From Paracyclopina nana (Eukaryota; Arthropoda; Copepoda; Cyclopoida; Cyclopettidae): a stretch of 64,000 nt of DNA. Where the stretch lies: contig JAGUCH010000002.1 in assembly GCA_019096065.1 (NCBI GenBank), positions 13,032,501 to 13,096,500 on the forward strand, given 5' to 3'. A model generated the notes under the pieces. The model made no database searches. It had not been told where the DNA came from and saw only the letters and a program-made list of their open reading frames with translations. Within the stretch, counting starts at the first letter, position 1. Each line of letters starts with the position of its first letter. The translations under genes and the position numbers were made by a program. Below are positions 10,945-19,946 of the stretch, in pieces.

Positions 10945-12159
10945 ATGTCTCGCAAGCCCGAGCCCGAGCAAGGCTTTGAGATTTTCGTCGGTGAATGTAT
11001 GGAAGAATTGCAACGGCAAACCGATGGACCTGCACCCGAGCGGATGGCCAAGTTCAGGAGCCAATGCCAGCGGAAATGGGATTCCTTGTCCAAGGACGAC
11101 AAGTTGTGCTTTCAGGTCCGTGATGCATCTGAGAAGGAGGCTCTCCACGCAGCAGCGGCCGCGAAGAGCAAATCCCGCAAGCCGGCTACTAGCAAAAAAG
11201 ATGCCGCAGTTGAAGTCCAAAATGGCGGGCAAAAAGTTCAAAAGCCCGAAACTGCAACCGTCGCCGCCAAAAAGTCGAAAGCAAAAGGAGCCAATGGTGA
11301 TGCCAAAATTGACGAGGTTGACTGCGCAACGACGAGCAGTGCTAATCCGAAAATTGACGATGCGAAGAACGATGGGAAAGCCGGCATTGTTGCAGTAGCA
11401 GAAGAAGAGAAAAAATCCGGACGCGCCAAGAAAGGTAAAGCGACCAATGAGAAGAGCGGCATTTCTACACATTCAGCTGATCAAGCCGAGTTAAAAGAGT
11501 CCATTACCGGCGAGGCGGCAGATACCATGAAAACCAACGCGAGTAAGGCCAGACGAGGACGCAACACTGCCAAGGCTGCATCGACGGAGACCGAGCAGGA
11601 AACCCCCGCTAACGATAACAATATCATGGAGACCGTTGAAAAAAAGGCATCGGCCAAGAAGGGCCGCAACAATGCCAAAGTAGAAGAGGAGCACGAGGAG
11701 TCTCCTGACGCTCCAGTTGAGGCAAAGGAGGAAGAAATCAAGACTGCTGCCAAGCCCAAAAAAGGCCGAAATGCAAAGAAGGCCGAGGAGCCTGTTTCCG
11801 CACCGGCAAATGACGACGACGATGAGGAAGAAGCTGTCGAGGCCGAACCCGCCGCGAAAAAGGGACGGAAGAAGGCTACTCCTGCAGCCGCCGCTCCCCG
11901 GGGTAGGGCTGCTAAAAAGGCTGCCAAGAACAATGATGCTGAGGAAGACCAAGAAGCTACCGAGGCTCCTGCCGCCGCCAAGAAGGGCGGAGCTAGGAAG
12001 AGAAAAGCTCCTGCCAAGGCCGAGGAAGAGGACGCGAAAGACGAAGGAGAAGATCCCGAGGAAGAGGAAGCTGCTCCTGAGCCAGAAGAAGTAGAGGAGA
12101 AGAAGAAGAAACCTGCTGCCAAAAAGGGTGGCAAGGCGGGAAAGGCCAAGGCCAAATGA
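10945..12159 (+). CDS. HMG-box-like, lysine/alanine-rich acidic chromatin protein
   Basis: The single-exon product has 404 residues. Residues about 8-70 (EQGFEIFVGECMEEL ... RQCQRKWDSLSKDDKLCF) look like a divergent HMG box: a helical pattern with the typical '.KW..LS..DK..F' end. The rest is a long tail of alternating KKGR(K/N) basic clusters and Glu/Asp-rich stretches, with 'AKKGR' recurring many times, much like the tails of nucleolin, histone H1 or HMG proteins. A role in DNA packaging or nucleolar chromatin is inferred from composition only. The ATG at 10945 is preferred because the HMG-like region starts directly after it and the upstream frame lacks an ATG in good context. AATAAA is at 12268-12273. 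The gene converges on the fusion gene that ends at 12365. Confidence 0.7.
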   Translation: MSRKPEPEQGFEIFVGECMEELQRQTDGPAPERMAKFRSQCQRKWDSLSKDDKLCFQVRDASEKEALHAAAAAKSKSRKPATSKKDAAVEVQNGGQKVQKPETATVAAKKSKAKGANGDAKIDEVDCATTSSANPKIDDAKNDGKAGIVAVAEEEKKSGRAKKGKATNEKSGISTHSADQAELKESITGEAADTMKTNASKARRGRNTAKAASTETEQETPANDNNIMETVEKKASAKKGRNNAKVEEEHEESPDAPVEAKEEEIKTAAKPKKGRNAKKAEEPVSAPANDDDDEEEAVEAEPAAKKGRKKATPAAAAPRGRAAKKAAKNNDAEEDQEATEAPAAAKKGGARKRKAPAKAEEEDAKDEGEDPEEEEAAPEPEEVEEKKKKPAAKKGGKAGKAKAK

Positions 12160-12364
12160 CATTCTCCTCCTCACCATCATCATCCACCACACTTGCGAAT
12201 TTCAGTGACCCACGTTTTGTGATAAATGTTGTAAAATTCCCAAAGTATTAATATCAAGTGATGGTTGAATAAATGTGTTCTTTATGACATAATTTGCCCT
12301 CTTCACGATACTAATTATTGTGTCATCTTCTCGTTCATGTTAGAATTAAGGTCAATCCATTGGC

Positions 12365-15280
12365 CTACGCAGCTTGAAGATTGTCCTCCTCCTCTTCTTC
12401 GTCATTGGCTTTGCTACCAAATAGTCGGCTTTCGACACCAGTTGCACGGATATTCATGACAGGGTACATGGCCGATTTGAGGCTCCAATACAGTCGAGGG
12501 AAGAGGAGCTCTTGCTGAGCTAGTAATTGCTTCGTCCTATGCCTCTCCTTTGGATTTTCGAAGCAGGCGGGACAATTTTCGGCAATCACTGGCAGCTTAT
12601 TGGTCTCTGCAAATGTGCGCAATTGCTTTTCTCTGACATAGACGAAAGGCCTGACAATTCGCAGGTCCCCTTCTTTCACAGTATAGTTGGCCTTCATCGT
12701 TCTCAGCCTCCCGTTGTGAAAGAGTGACATCAAGAAGCTTTCAGCCAGATCGTCCAAATGTTGCCCTAGAGCCAGCACATTGTACTTGTCCCTCCTGGCA
12801 GCAAAATACATGCGTCCTCGTTTCATACGGGAGCAAAAGGCACAGATTGACGAGCAATTGGCCGCCCGTGCGGCGGCCATAATATCCTGCTCCTCATACA
12901 GGTACTCAACATTGAGAGCCTTTAAATAGGGGATCAAAGGCCTTGGATCGTAAGCTGAGCTCATAGGGTCGATTGTCATTGCACCCAGATCAAATGCATT
13001 TTTGGTGTAATGTTGATACTGCTTCATTGTGTGAAGCAACGTTAGGCTGTCTTTGCCTCCAGAAAGGCAGACCAGCACTCGATCGCCGCGCTTGATCATG
13101 TCAAAGGTTTCAATGGCCTCGAGAAAAGGCTTGAATATGTCCTTAGTGGGGCATCTCCATTTAGCTTGGATATTCAGCAATGGAGGGTCGTCAGCTCGTT
13201 TTCCTATCAAGCAGGCATCAATTGGAGCTGCTTCTATCACTACCTCCTTTAATGGAGGTTCCTTGATGGTGCGCTCCTTTTGTTCAATCTGATTCAACCA
13301 GGAGCCTTTGACGGGACGATTCTTTGATTGCGATGGCAACTTTAATGAATATTCTGATAGCTTCGAACTGTATGATCCCGTTACTTGATCCGATGAACCC
13401 GTTTCCAAAAGTATTGGTTGAAATGGGGATTTGGTGGCTGGCTTGTCACTCATCACATCGGCTCCTATTAGTATCTCTTTCGCTTCTGCAGGAAGCATGA
13501 TCCATCGTAAATGTTCATGATTGCTGAACAATATCGTGTGATCTGGAACATGTAACTTTGTGGCTGCTTTGACAGTTCTCTCTAGCATCTCATGAGCCAG
13601 TTTCAGTGCGTTTTCATTAGTAGCATTTGCTGCCTTGGTGCTATCATTTTCATTTTTCACTGCAAAAGAGAAATTGCCCAGCCACTTCCTCTCTTTAAAA
13701 ACGAGATTAGTGTGATGTTTCCATTCTCCTGTTTCGTTGTTGAAAATATACTGAGGCAAAAACTTCCATCCATGGTTCGCTATGAACTCCAACGCATCAA
13801 TTATGAAATCTATCTCATCACTGGTGGCAAACCAAGGCAAGTTTAGCCGGGAGAATCCTGGTCTTAGGATTTCGAATTGAGAGCTTTCCTGGTGCCCTCT
13901 TCGCAGATGAGTTCTGTCAAGCCTCGAGTCTTCTAGCAGCATCTCTTCGAATTTCTTGGCCAAATTCTGGTCCAACCCCATCAAGTGCTGAGCATAGGGA
14001 CCAGCACAGGCGCATCCACCCCTGGCCTGAATCCCAAATAGGTCGTTCAGCAGAGAACATACAAAGTTGTGATGCAGGAAAAGCTGGTTGAATTGTTCCG
14101 GACCACGTATCATAAAGCTTAGAATTGGCAAGTGGCCGCCTCCTTTCGCATCATTAAATGCACTGCCAAGCAGCACAAAGTTGCCATTCTTGGATAATTT
14201 CGATTTAGCTCTGAGCAAGTATTCGCTTTCAATTTTGAGTATTTTTTCTGCTTGCACGCTACTTTTGAGCTTCATCACCAATCCAGCTCTGATGGACTCA
14301 ACGATGGCAGGAGTTCCACCTTCCTCCCTCAACTCAACTTCCTTCAAATACTTGTGATCAGTGTCAGTGACGAAAAACACACTCCCCCCTCCTCCCCCAT
14401 GAAGTGGGGCGGAGCTGGCTTTGAAGAGCTCCTTTTTGGCCACTAAAACTCCGGGAGTTTGCACCCCACCCACAAACTTGTGCATGGAAAAGTATACCGC
14501 ATCTTTGGCGCACAAGTTGTCAATGTCTCCAGGCACTTTGGGATTAACATTGATGTCCACATAGGGAGCAGCCGTGGCATAATCCCAAAAGCTCAAGGCT
14601 CCATGATTGTGCAGTGTTGCTGTGATCAGCAGGTCGTCATTGAGAAGGCCGGTGACATTTGATGCAGCACAAAAACACCCAATCATTAAATCTGACGCGT
14701 CTTTGTGCTGCTCCAGCATTGCATCAAGATGTCGAACATCTATGTCTCCTCCAGGAGTGTCCTGAATCATGACAACCTGAACATTGCCACCAGCTTGTCT
14801 CCAAGGGAGTAAATTCGAGTGATGCTCTTGCCTGCTCACAAAAACAGTGACATTGTTGTACGCTGGCAAGTTCAACGCTGAAACAAGCTTATGAACTGCA
14901 CCAGTACAGCCATGTCCTACAAATATCACCGCGTCGTGCTCTGAAGCGTTGACAGCATTACGTACGATATCTCTTGACTCGTGACGATATAATGTGGTCT
15001 GTAGAGATGTCACGGAGGTCGTTGTGTGGGTGTTGCCGTAATGGGGCAAAACTTCGCACAACACGTAGTCTTCAATCATCTTGAGCGATTTGCCCGAAGC
15101 GATGTAGTCACAATAGACAATTTTTCGAGTTCCAAACGGTCCTTCAAACGTCTGGTCGTTCCCTATCAAATTTGACCGGATCAAATGGCAAATGTGAGCA
15201 AAATCCGCTTCTCCTTTGCCCTCATCTTTAGATGGCCGAGTTTCATCGTAAACATAGAACTTTCGGTTGCCCAGAGACAT
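12365..15280 (-). CDS. Cysteine-desulfurase-like / TtcA-type tRNA thiolase fusion, single exon
   Basis: The product has 971 residues. Residues about 45-510 form a class V PLP aminotransferase fold: the PLP lysine is K268 in YFSMHKFVGG, the cofactor Asp region is ALSFWDYA (about 228-235), and a cysteine loop RGGCACAGPY (C423, C425) sits where desulfurases carry the persulfide cysteine. A linker (about 540-700) has no recognised domain. Residues about 715-945 form a PP-loop ATP pyrophosphatase of the TtcA family: SGGKDS at 740-745, C813/C816 in ICAFCSRMKRG, HLDD near 841-844, and a third cysteine region NCPACFE (C903, C906) expected to hold an iron-sulfur cluster. TtcA enzymes thiolate tRNA (2-thiocytidine in bacteria), so one chain could mobilise sulfur from cysteine and insert it into tRNA. 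I chose the ATG at 15280; the open frame upstream looks like 5' UTR. There are no introns. Confidence 0.88.
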   Translation of the reverse strand: MSLGNRKFYVYDETRPSKDEGKGEADFAHICHLIRSNLIGNDQTFEGPFGTRKIVYCDYIASGKSLKMIEDYVLCEVLPHYGNTHTTTSVTSLQTTLYRHESRDIVRNAVNASEHDAVIFVGHGCTGAVHKLVSALNLPAYNNVTVFVSRQEHHSNLLPWRQAGGNVQVVMIQDTPGGDIDVRHLDAMLEQHKDASDLMIGCFCAASNVTGLLNDDLLITATLHNHGALSFWDYATAAPYVDINVNPKVPGDIDNLCAKDAVYFSMHKFVGGVQTPGVLVAKKELFKASSAPLHGGGGGSVFFVTDTDHKYLKEVELREEGGTPAIVESIRAGLVMKLKSSVQAEKILKIESEYLLRAKSKLSKNGNFVLLGSAFNDAKGGGHLPILSFMIRGPEQFNQLFLHHNFVCSLLNDLFGIQARGGCACAGPYAQHLMGLDQNLAKKFEEMLLEDSRLDRTHLRRGHQESSQFEILRPGFSRLNLPWFATSDEIDFIIDALEFIANHGWKFLPQYIFNNETGEWKHHTNLVFKERKWLGNFSFAVKNENDSTKAANATNENALKLAHEMLERTVKAATKLHVPDHTILFSNHEHLRWIMLPAEAKEILIGADVMSDKPATKSPFQPILLETGSSDQVTGSYSSKLSEYSLKLPSQSKNRPVKGSWLNQIEQKERTIKEPPLKEVVIEAAPIDACLIGKRADDPPLLNIQAKWRCPTKDIFKPFLEAIETFDMIKRGDRVLVCLSGGKDSLTLLHTMKQYQHYTKNAFDLGAMTIDPMSSAYDPRPLIPYLKALNVEYLYEEQDIMAAARAANCSSICAFCSRMKRGRMYFAARRDKYNVLALGQHLDDLAESFLMSLFHNGRLRTMKANYTVKEGDLRIVRPFVYVREKQLRTFAETNKLPVIAENCPACFENPKERHRTKQLLAQQELLFPRLYWSLKSAMYPVMNIRATGVESRLFGSKANDEEEEEDNLQAA

Positions 15281-15655
15281 TTTCAAATATCCACGTGAGA
15301 TTGTCAAATTGTATGGGCATAAACAAAAACACAAATATCCGTGAAAGACCAAAGTAAGGCGTAAAGTGAGAGGTTGCAACGGGTTTTCTAACAATTGTTC
15401 ACTTTGTGCATCGAAACTGTACTTCCACATCAACTACTCTCAGCCACAGCTGTTTTTGAAGGGCGAGGCGAAAATAGTTTGCATTATTTTTTAATTTTAA
15501 ATTTCGCGCACTTTGCATTTTTGCGATGGCCGCTCGTCAATTTGCGGAATTTAGCAAATGAGTTTTTTCGCGATGCACTCTTTTGTTTTGATTCGTTTTT
15601 GAATCTGACGTAACGCGTATGACACTGGTGAAGGAAGGCTTGCATAAAACTAAAA
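15281..15655. other. Divergent promoter region, fusion gene / NCBP2AS2
   Basis: This 375-bp gap separates divergent starts and presumably contains both promoters. I see no repeat or further gene. Confidence 0.4.
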
Positions 15656-15937
15656 ATGGTGCTGAATAGGTTGATACAGCTACTCTTCAGCCACCCGCAA
15701 TTCGGCCCCCGACTTGTGCAAAAATTAGCCGATTCATGGCCCATCCGTAGAGCCGCTAAATTCACAGCATACTTGTATTTAAGAGGCAAAAGTGCAATAG
15801 AGGAGCAAGTCGCTCCCAATTTGAAAGACATGTCTAAGGTGGACACAAGTCGATTTGCTCAGAATATGAAAAGGGAGATCCAAAAGCAGTGGGAAGAGGC
15901 GAAGCGAAAAGAACTGCAAAGGCAACAGAGAAGATGA
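15656..15937 (+). CDS. NCBP2AS2: NCBP2AS2 homologue, small conserved protein
   Basis: The product has 93 residues. It has the family signature: a short hydrophobic N-terminus (MVLNRLIQLLFSHPQF), then LVQKLADSWPIRRAAKFTAYLYLRG, close to the human 'LxxSRPIRRAAQLTA' core, and a basic helical C-terminus (KREIQKQWEEAKRKELQRQ). The human microprotein has been reported as mitochondrial; its molecular role is poorly known. It is single-exon, with AATAAA at 15967-15972. Its 3' end faces the 3' end of the next gene about 100 bp away. Confidence 0.8.
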   Translation: MVLNRLIQLLFSHPQFGPRLVQKLADSWPIRRAAKFTAYLYLRGKSAIEEQVAPNLKDMSKVDTSRFAQNMKREIQKQWEEAKRKELQRQQRR

Positions 15938-16037
15938 CGCATGTATTGACTTTTTAGATTTAGCGTAATAAACTTTGAATGATTATTCTTGCGAAGCAAT
16001 GGCTGGGCATTTATTGAATGGTTGCTGCAACATCATT

Positions 16038-16388
16038 TTACTTCTTCTTTATCAGTCCCTTCTGGGTGCTCATTTCACCGAGTTGTTCTAACACAGAGTC
16101 AATGTCATAATTGCCGTCGTATTCAGACTTGAAAGCCGTCTTGACATTTTTGGCCTCTCTCTTCTGCGTTTTACGCTCCCTTTTCGCCTTTTTCTGCTGC
16201 AACTTCTTCATCTTCTCTAAGTACTGCTCTGAGTACATCGGAGGATTGAAAATGACAAAAGGAGGCTTGCCATCCTCCCCCTTGAGCTCACTAGCACCAG
16301 GGCTGTTGTACAGATTCCACAGCTCCTTGATTTGCCTAGCTTTGGTCTCAATGTCCACGGCCGCACTATCAGCTTCGGTTTCAGACAT
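16038..16388 (-). CDS. Small basic protein of unknown function
   Basis: The product has 116 residues and I do not recognise it. It has an acidic N-terminus (MSETEADSAAVDIET), a helix with IKELWNLYNSPGA, a Pro-containing core PPFVIFNPPMYSEQYLEKM, a highly charged helix (KKLQQKKAKRERKTQKREAKN, partly coiled-coil-like) and an acidic C-terminal helix ending in KKK. The reading frame has a normal start and stop, typical coding composition and a convergent neighbour (NCBP2AS2), which supports a real gene. The charged helix suggests nuclear or RNA-associated work, but that is a guess. Confidence 0.6.
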   Translation of the reverse strand: MSETEADSAAVDIETKARQIKELWNLYNSPGASELKGEDGKPPFVIFNPPMYSEQYLEKMKKLQQKKAKRERKTQKREAKNVKTAFKSEYDGNYDIDSVLEQLGEMSTQKGLIKKK

Positions 16389-18463
16389 GTTGATGAATTT
16401 AACCTTCTTCGAAGCTTAAAAACTTGTTTCTCTATATCAGCGACAACATGGCACCAAGTACAAAATACTATGCAGTGAAGAACAGCTTCAATAAATAAAT
16501 GGCCTTAACAAGTAGCATAAAGCTGTCGCGGCGTGTCGGTGCAAAATGTGTTATACACACTGTGGCAATTTGCGACCATTTTCCTCACGACATGCTTAGT
16601 ATCTTTTCTTAATACTAAGCGCATCTGAATCAAACAAACTTTCAGCAAAAGAGTTGCAGAAGTGACACACCACCTTATGAGGTTTTTTTTTTTAATTTTT
16701 TTCCTCTACTGCACCAGGGGCTGGTAAATAGCTCTACTGCTCTACGTACATCCGTGCACTGCACAGCTGGAAGTAAGGCTAAGTTTTCAGCTACAACTAT
16801 TCTAAAAATGAGATAAGCAGAATGCTACGAAAAATGGAATCTATCATCTAGGCAGCTAAGCACCAATGCAATGCAAACTAAAAAGTAATCAGGGATCGGT
16901 GAATAAGTTAATCGAATGTACTACCTAACCGCAAATCCACCTAAACGTAGTTCACTTTTACGCTTTACACAAATCTGCTTATACGCAGCTCATCTAAAGG
17001 CAGTACTCAAACGCAAGGGAACCACCAACACTGAGCTAGCTTTTGGGTAGACAAAGTGTAGTTGTGGTCGATGTGAATCTGTGACATAAAAGTTTCAGAA
17101 TTTTGTAGAGAACATGTACATGCCATATGCATGATTTTAACATTTTTCTTGCATTTCCATGTACATCTTCTCAATGAGAAATATCAGACAAGAAATGTAC
17201 TGGATCAAAAACATCTTCCATCCATCATGTTTTTTGCAAAAATATGTTCTTGGGCCTTAACTTACTAACAAGCTCTTTAAAAGTTATTTATTTCGAGCTG
17301 GGGCTCGTAAAGTAGGGTCATTAAATAGCTGAGCGAGGATTTTAAAATGGGAAAACTCGAGTACAGCTTTACTAGCCCGAGCCTGTGTACAATCGAAATA
17401 TACAATTTTATATTCTGTGCCCCAGCTCGACATAAATAACTACAAATTGACATCTTAAATTGTTTTATAGGGAACCGTAAATCGTACCATATTTATCCTA
17501 CCGGCAAGCTCATAAGATTTCAGACGGCTGATTGCTGACTTCGTAGCGCCGTCTGAATGAGCAAAATGCCTTATTTTCTTGATTACTTTTCGTAAGGTAT
17601 AATTTTTACAAGCTTAAGTAGTGTCTAAGATTCAAATTGACCAATTATATTTACATCTCACTATATTTAGAGAGCTATCTTTCCTGAAATTCCATCTTTT
17701 CCTCAAATTACAGGCTGGCCTTTGGGCTGGCTTACGGGCAAGCTAGAACACTAATTAAAAGTGTATCCAGATTGACCCATTTTATTAAAGTGGCGTTTTT
17801 GTACGAGGGAGCTGGCTCTTTTTGACTTTTTAATATAGTTCACATCTGGCAGTTCATTTGTTAAACGTGTCAACTACGCGCGCGCACTGATGACGTCAAG
17901 CCGTCTGAACTCAGTGCCATCTAGTGCAGTCAGCTTGACTTCGGGTTCCTATAGACAGGAGTATCATAACAAAGACATTCCATCTACCGACTTTTTTGAA
18001 GAAACACTTGGAAGCTGAGTTCAAAGACATTATTTTTGTTGATGAGTCAAGCCACTTTTTTAGGGCGAATAATTATTATAGATGGCTACTTTTTTACTTA
18101 TGCATAGCTTCTGGACCCTAACATCTTGATGATTTAAGTTTCTTATGTTTCTTGTAGATTTAAAACCAATTTATTTTACCGTCATACCGTCATGAAGTGA
18201 TCCTTTAAAAAAATTGATAACACTTATCTGCTTGGGTCTTTATTTCTAACTACTTTACGAGTCGCAAAAACGCGGTAACTCAGTTTTTTTTCTCGAGCAT
18301 TGCAATGTCAGCTGAAAATCCCAAAAGTTGCCCATAAAGGCCGCTGGGATCGCCCTACATCAATGTTATTGTTATGATACTAATGTCATCTAATGTGAAT
18401 TGTTTTTTTTATTTGGACCGGGGAGAAGTGCTTAAGCTTGAATTTTTTTCCCACACAATTTGC

Positions 18464-18640
18464 AGTCTTGAGGAGCCACAATGTGCGTGAGACGCTGCCG
18501 GGTGCGTGAGACGCAATTCGTAGCCTTGAGCAGACGCAATTCGTAGCCTTGAGCAGCCTCAATTCATAGTCTTGAGCAACCTCAATTCGTAGTCTTGAGC
18601 AACCTCAATTTGTAGTCATGATCAGCCTCAATTTGCTGCC
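18464..18640 (+). repeat. 23-bp minisatellite (cctcaattcgtagtcttgag type)
   Basis: About seven imperfect units of roughly 23 bp read 'agcctcaattcgtagtcttg' with variation (acgcaattcgtagccttgag in the first units). The same motif, reverse complemented, makes up 47135-47460. Confidence 0.75.
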
Positions 18641-18824
18641 TTTCAATTTTGAATGGATATTGCCGATTTTCACGCGTTTTAAAAATGGCTACATTTCAAC
18701 TGACTCGAGCTCAAAGCTGACGCTCAGCACTAAGCAGTCTCTGTGCTGTAGCTACTTGCTAGCTAGAATGGACTGCGCGCGCTACATGCCGGTCAGTGAA
18801 TGAACACTAGATCGAATTAGTAGG

Positions 18825-19050
18825 TCAAGTTACTCTTGGAATTTCAACTAACCTAGGATTTTCGGTTACTGGTAGAGAAAAATGAATCCCTACCGCCTTC
18901 AGCAAAAGTTAGGCCCTCGCACATTTTTCATTTCCTCGCTTCGCTCGGATGAAAAATAGTAGCTCGGTTCTGAAATTTTTCCCGACCTCTCAGCAAGTCT
19001 CAGGGATTTTTCTTGGGGCCTAACTTTTGCTGAGGCGGTAAGGAACTATT
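18825..19050 (+). repeat. Dispersed repeat, copy 1 (tggaatttcaactaacctag family)
   Basis: It shares 'ggattttcggtt', 'ggtagagaaaaatgaatccctacc' and 'cagcaaaagttaggccc' blocks with 46410-46515 and 48225-48400, which carry the blocks in reverse order and orientation. A local inverted duplication of 'gcctaacttttgctgaggcg' is also present near 19015-19040. Confidence 0.65.
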
Positions 19051-19946
19051 ATTGAATCGGGCAGCTCACTGCTGAGATAAATTGCCATTAGCCCATTACA
19101 AATTCAGCCCAGTCCAAGTTTGCCCTGGGTTTTTTCTCGTACCTAGGGTCAAATGCTGAGTTGGCTCTGAAGCACAAAGTGGCTCAATTTTATATGTAGT
19201 TTCAGGATATTCGACAATTTTTGCTATTTGGCAGCTCAGCCTATTGGTTTTCATAAATGAACACTTTTCCAGGTGGTATGCACCTAAACAACACAAAAAT
19301 GGTGGTTTTGGGTTACTAGAATGGAATTTGATGAAACAGTTGAAAAAATAACATTTGTAGAGCTTGGGCTGGGATTTCCAAAACTGTCTTTGGCTTTGCT
19401 CAAAGCCTAAGGACAACTGACTGAACTGAGATACAAGTAACTTTCTTATTTGGTTATACGGATAAGGTACGTAACGGCAAAGTTACGGCCGTTTGAGTCC
19501 GTATGTATATGTGGTACTTTTTTCGCTCCGTTATCGCACTCGCGGGTGATCCCCTTTTGAGCTTGAAAAAGCTTGTAATAACTTTCAATAGCTTAGGATA
19601 ACTCGTTTCACAACTTTCAAAAAGCTGAAGCTAGATCAAGCTGAAAATGTCCGGCTTAAATTAAATAATATTTTTTTGGTAGATGAGAACTCTTTGACAA
19701 TTTGTTTCTTCGGCAGGATTTCATGGTAACAGAAAAATATTAGGCTAAAATCGAACTTATGTCTATTTTCCTTGATGAGAAAAATTTTTTTGGGTTTCAT
19801 TCATTTCACTTCTTCAAAACTTTTCCCAGCTGTAAAGTTTGCTCTAAAATGATTTTAAATGTCCCCTTAGTTACATTTACAGGCATCTGAATAGTGATGT
19901 AGTATATTTGTTGAAAATCATAAACGCCTCTTCTGTAAAATGATCA

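Larger units (their letters stand above)
16389..19946. other. Repeat-rich intergenic region upstream of UVRAG 3' end
   Basis: This 3.5-kb stretch is AT-rich with no convincing gene. It contains a short inverted pair around 17295-17430 (gagctggggc / gccccagctc), a block at 17690-17770 similar to 49310-49375, a block at 18245-18400 that is the reverse complement of 34145-34320, a 23-bp minisatellite (about 18464-18640), and a copy of a third dispersed family (18825-19050). Confidence 0.5.

Noticed and set aside
11481..12192. Long minus-strand frames opposite the HMG-like gene
   Set aside because: They are shadows of the lysine/alanine/glutamate repeats and encode low-complexity Ser/Ala/Phe strings.
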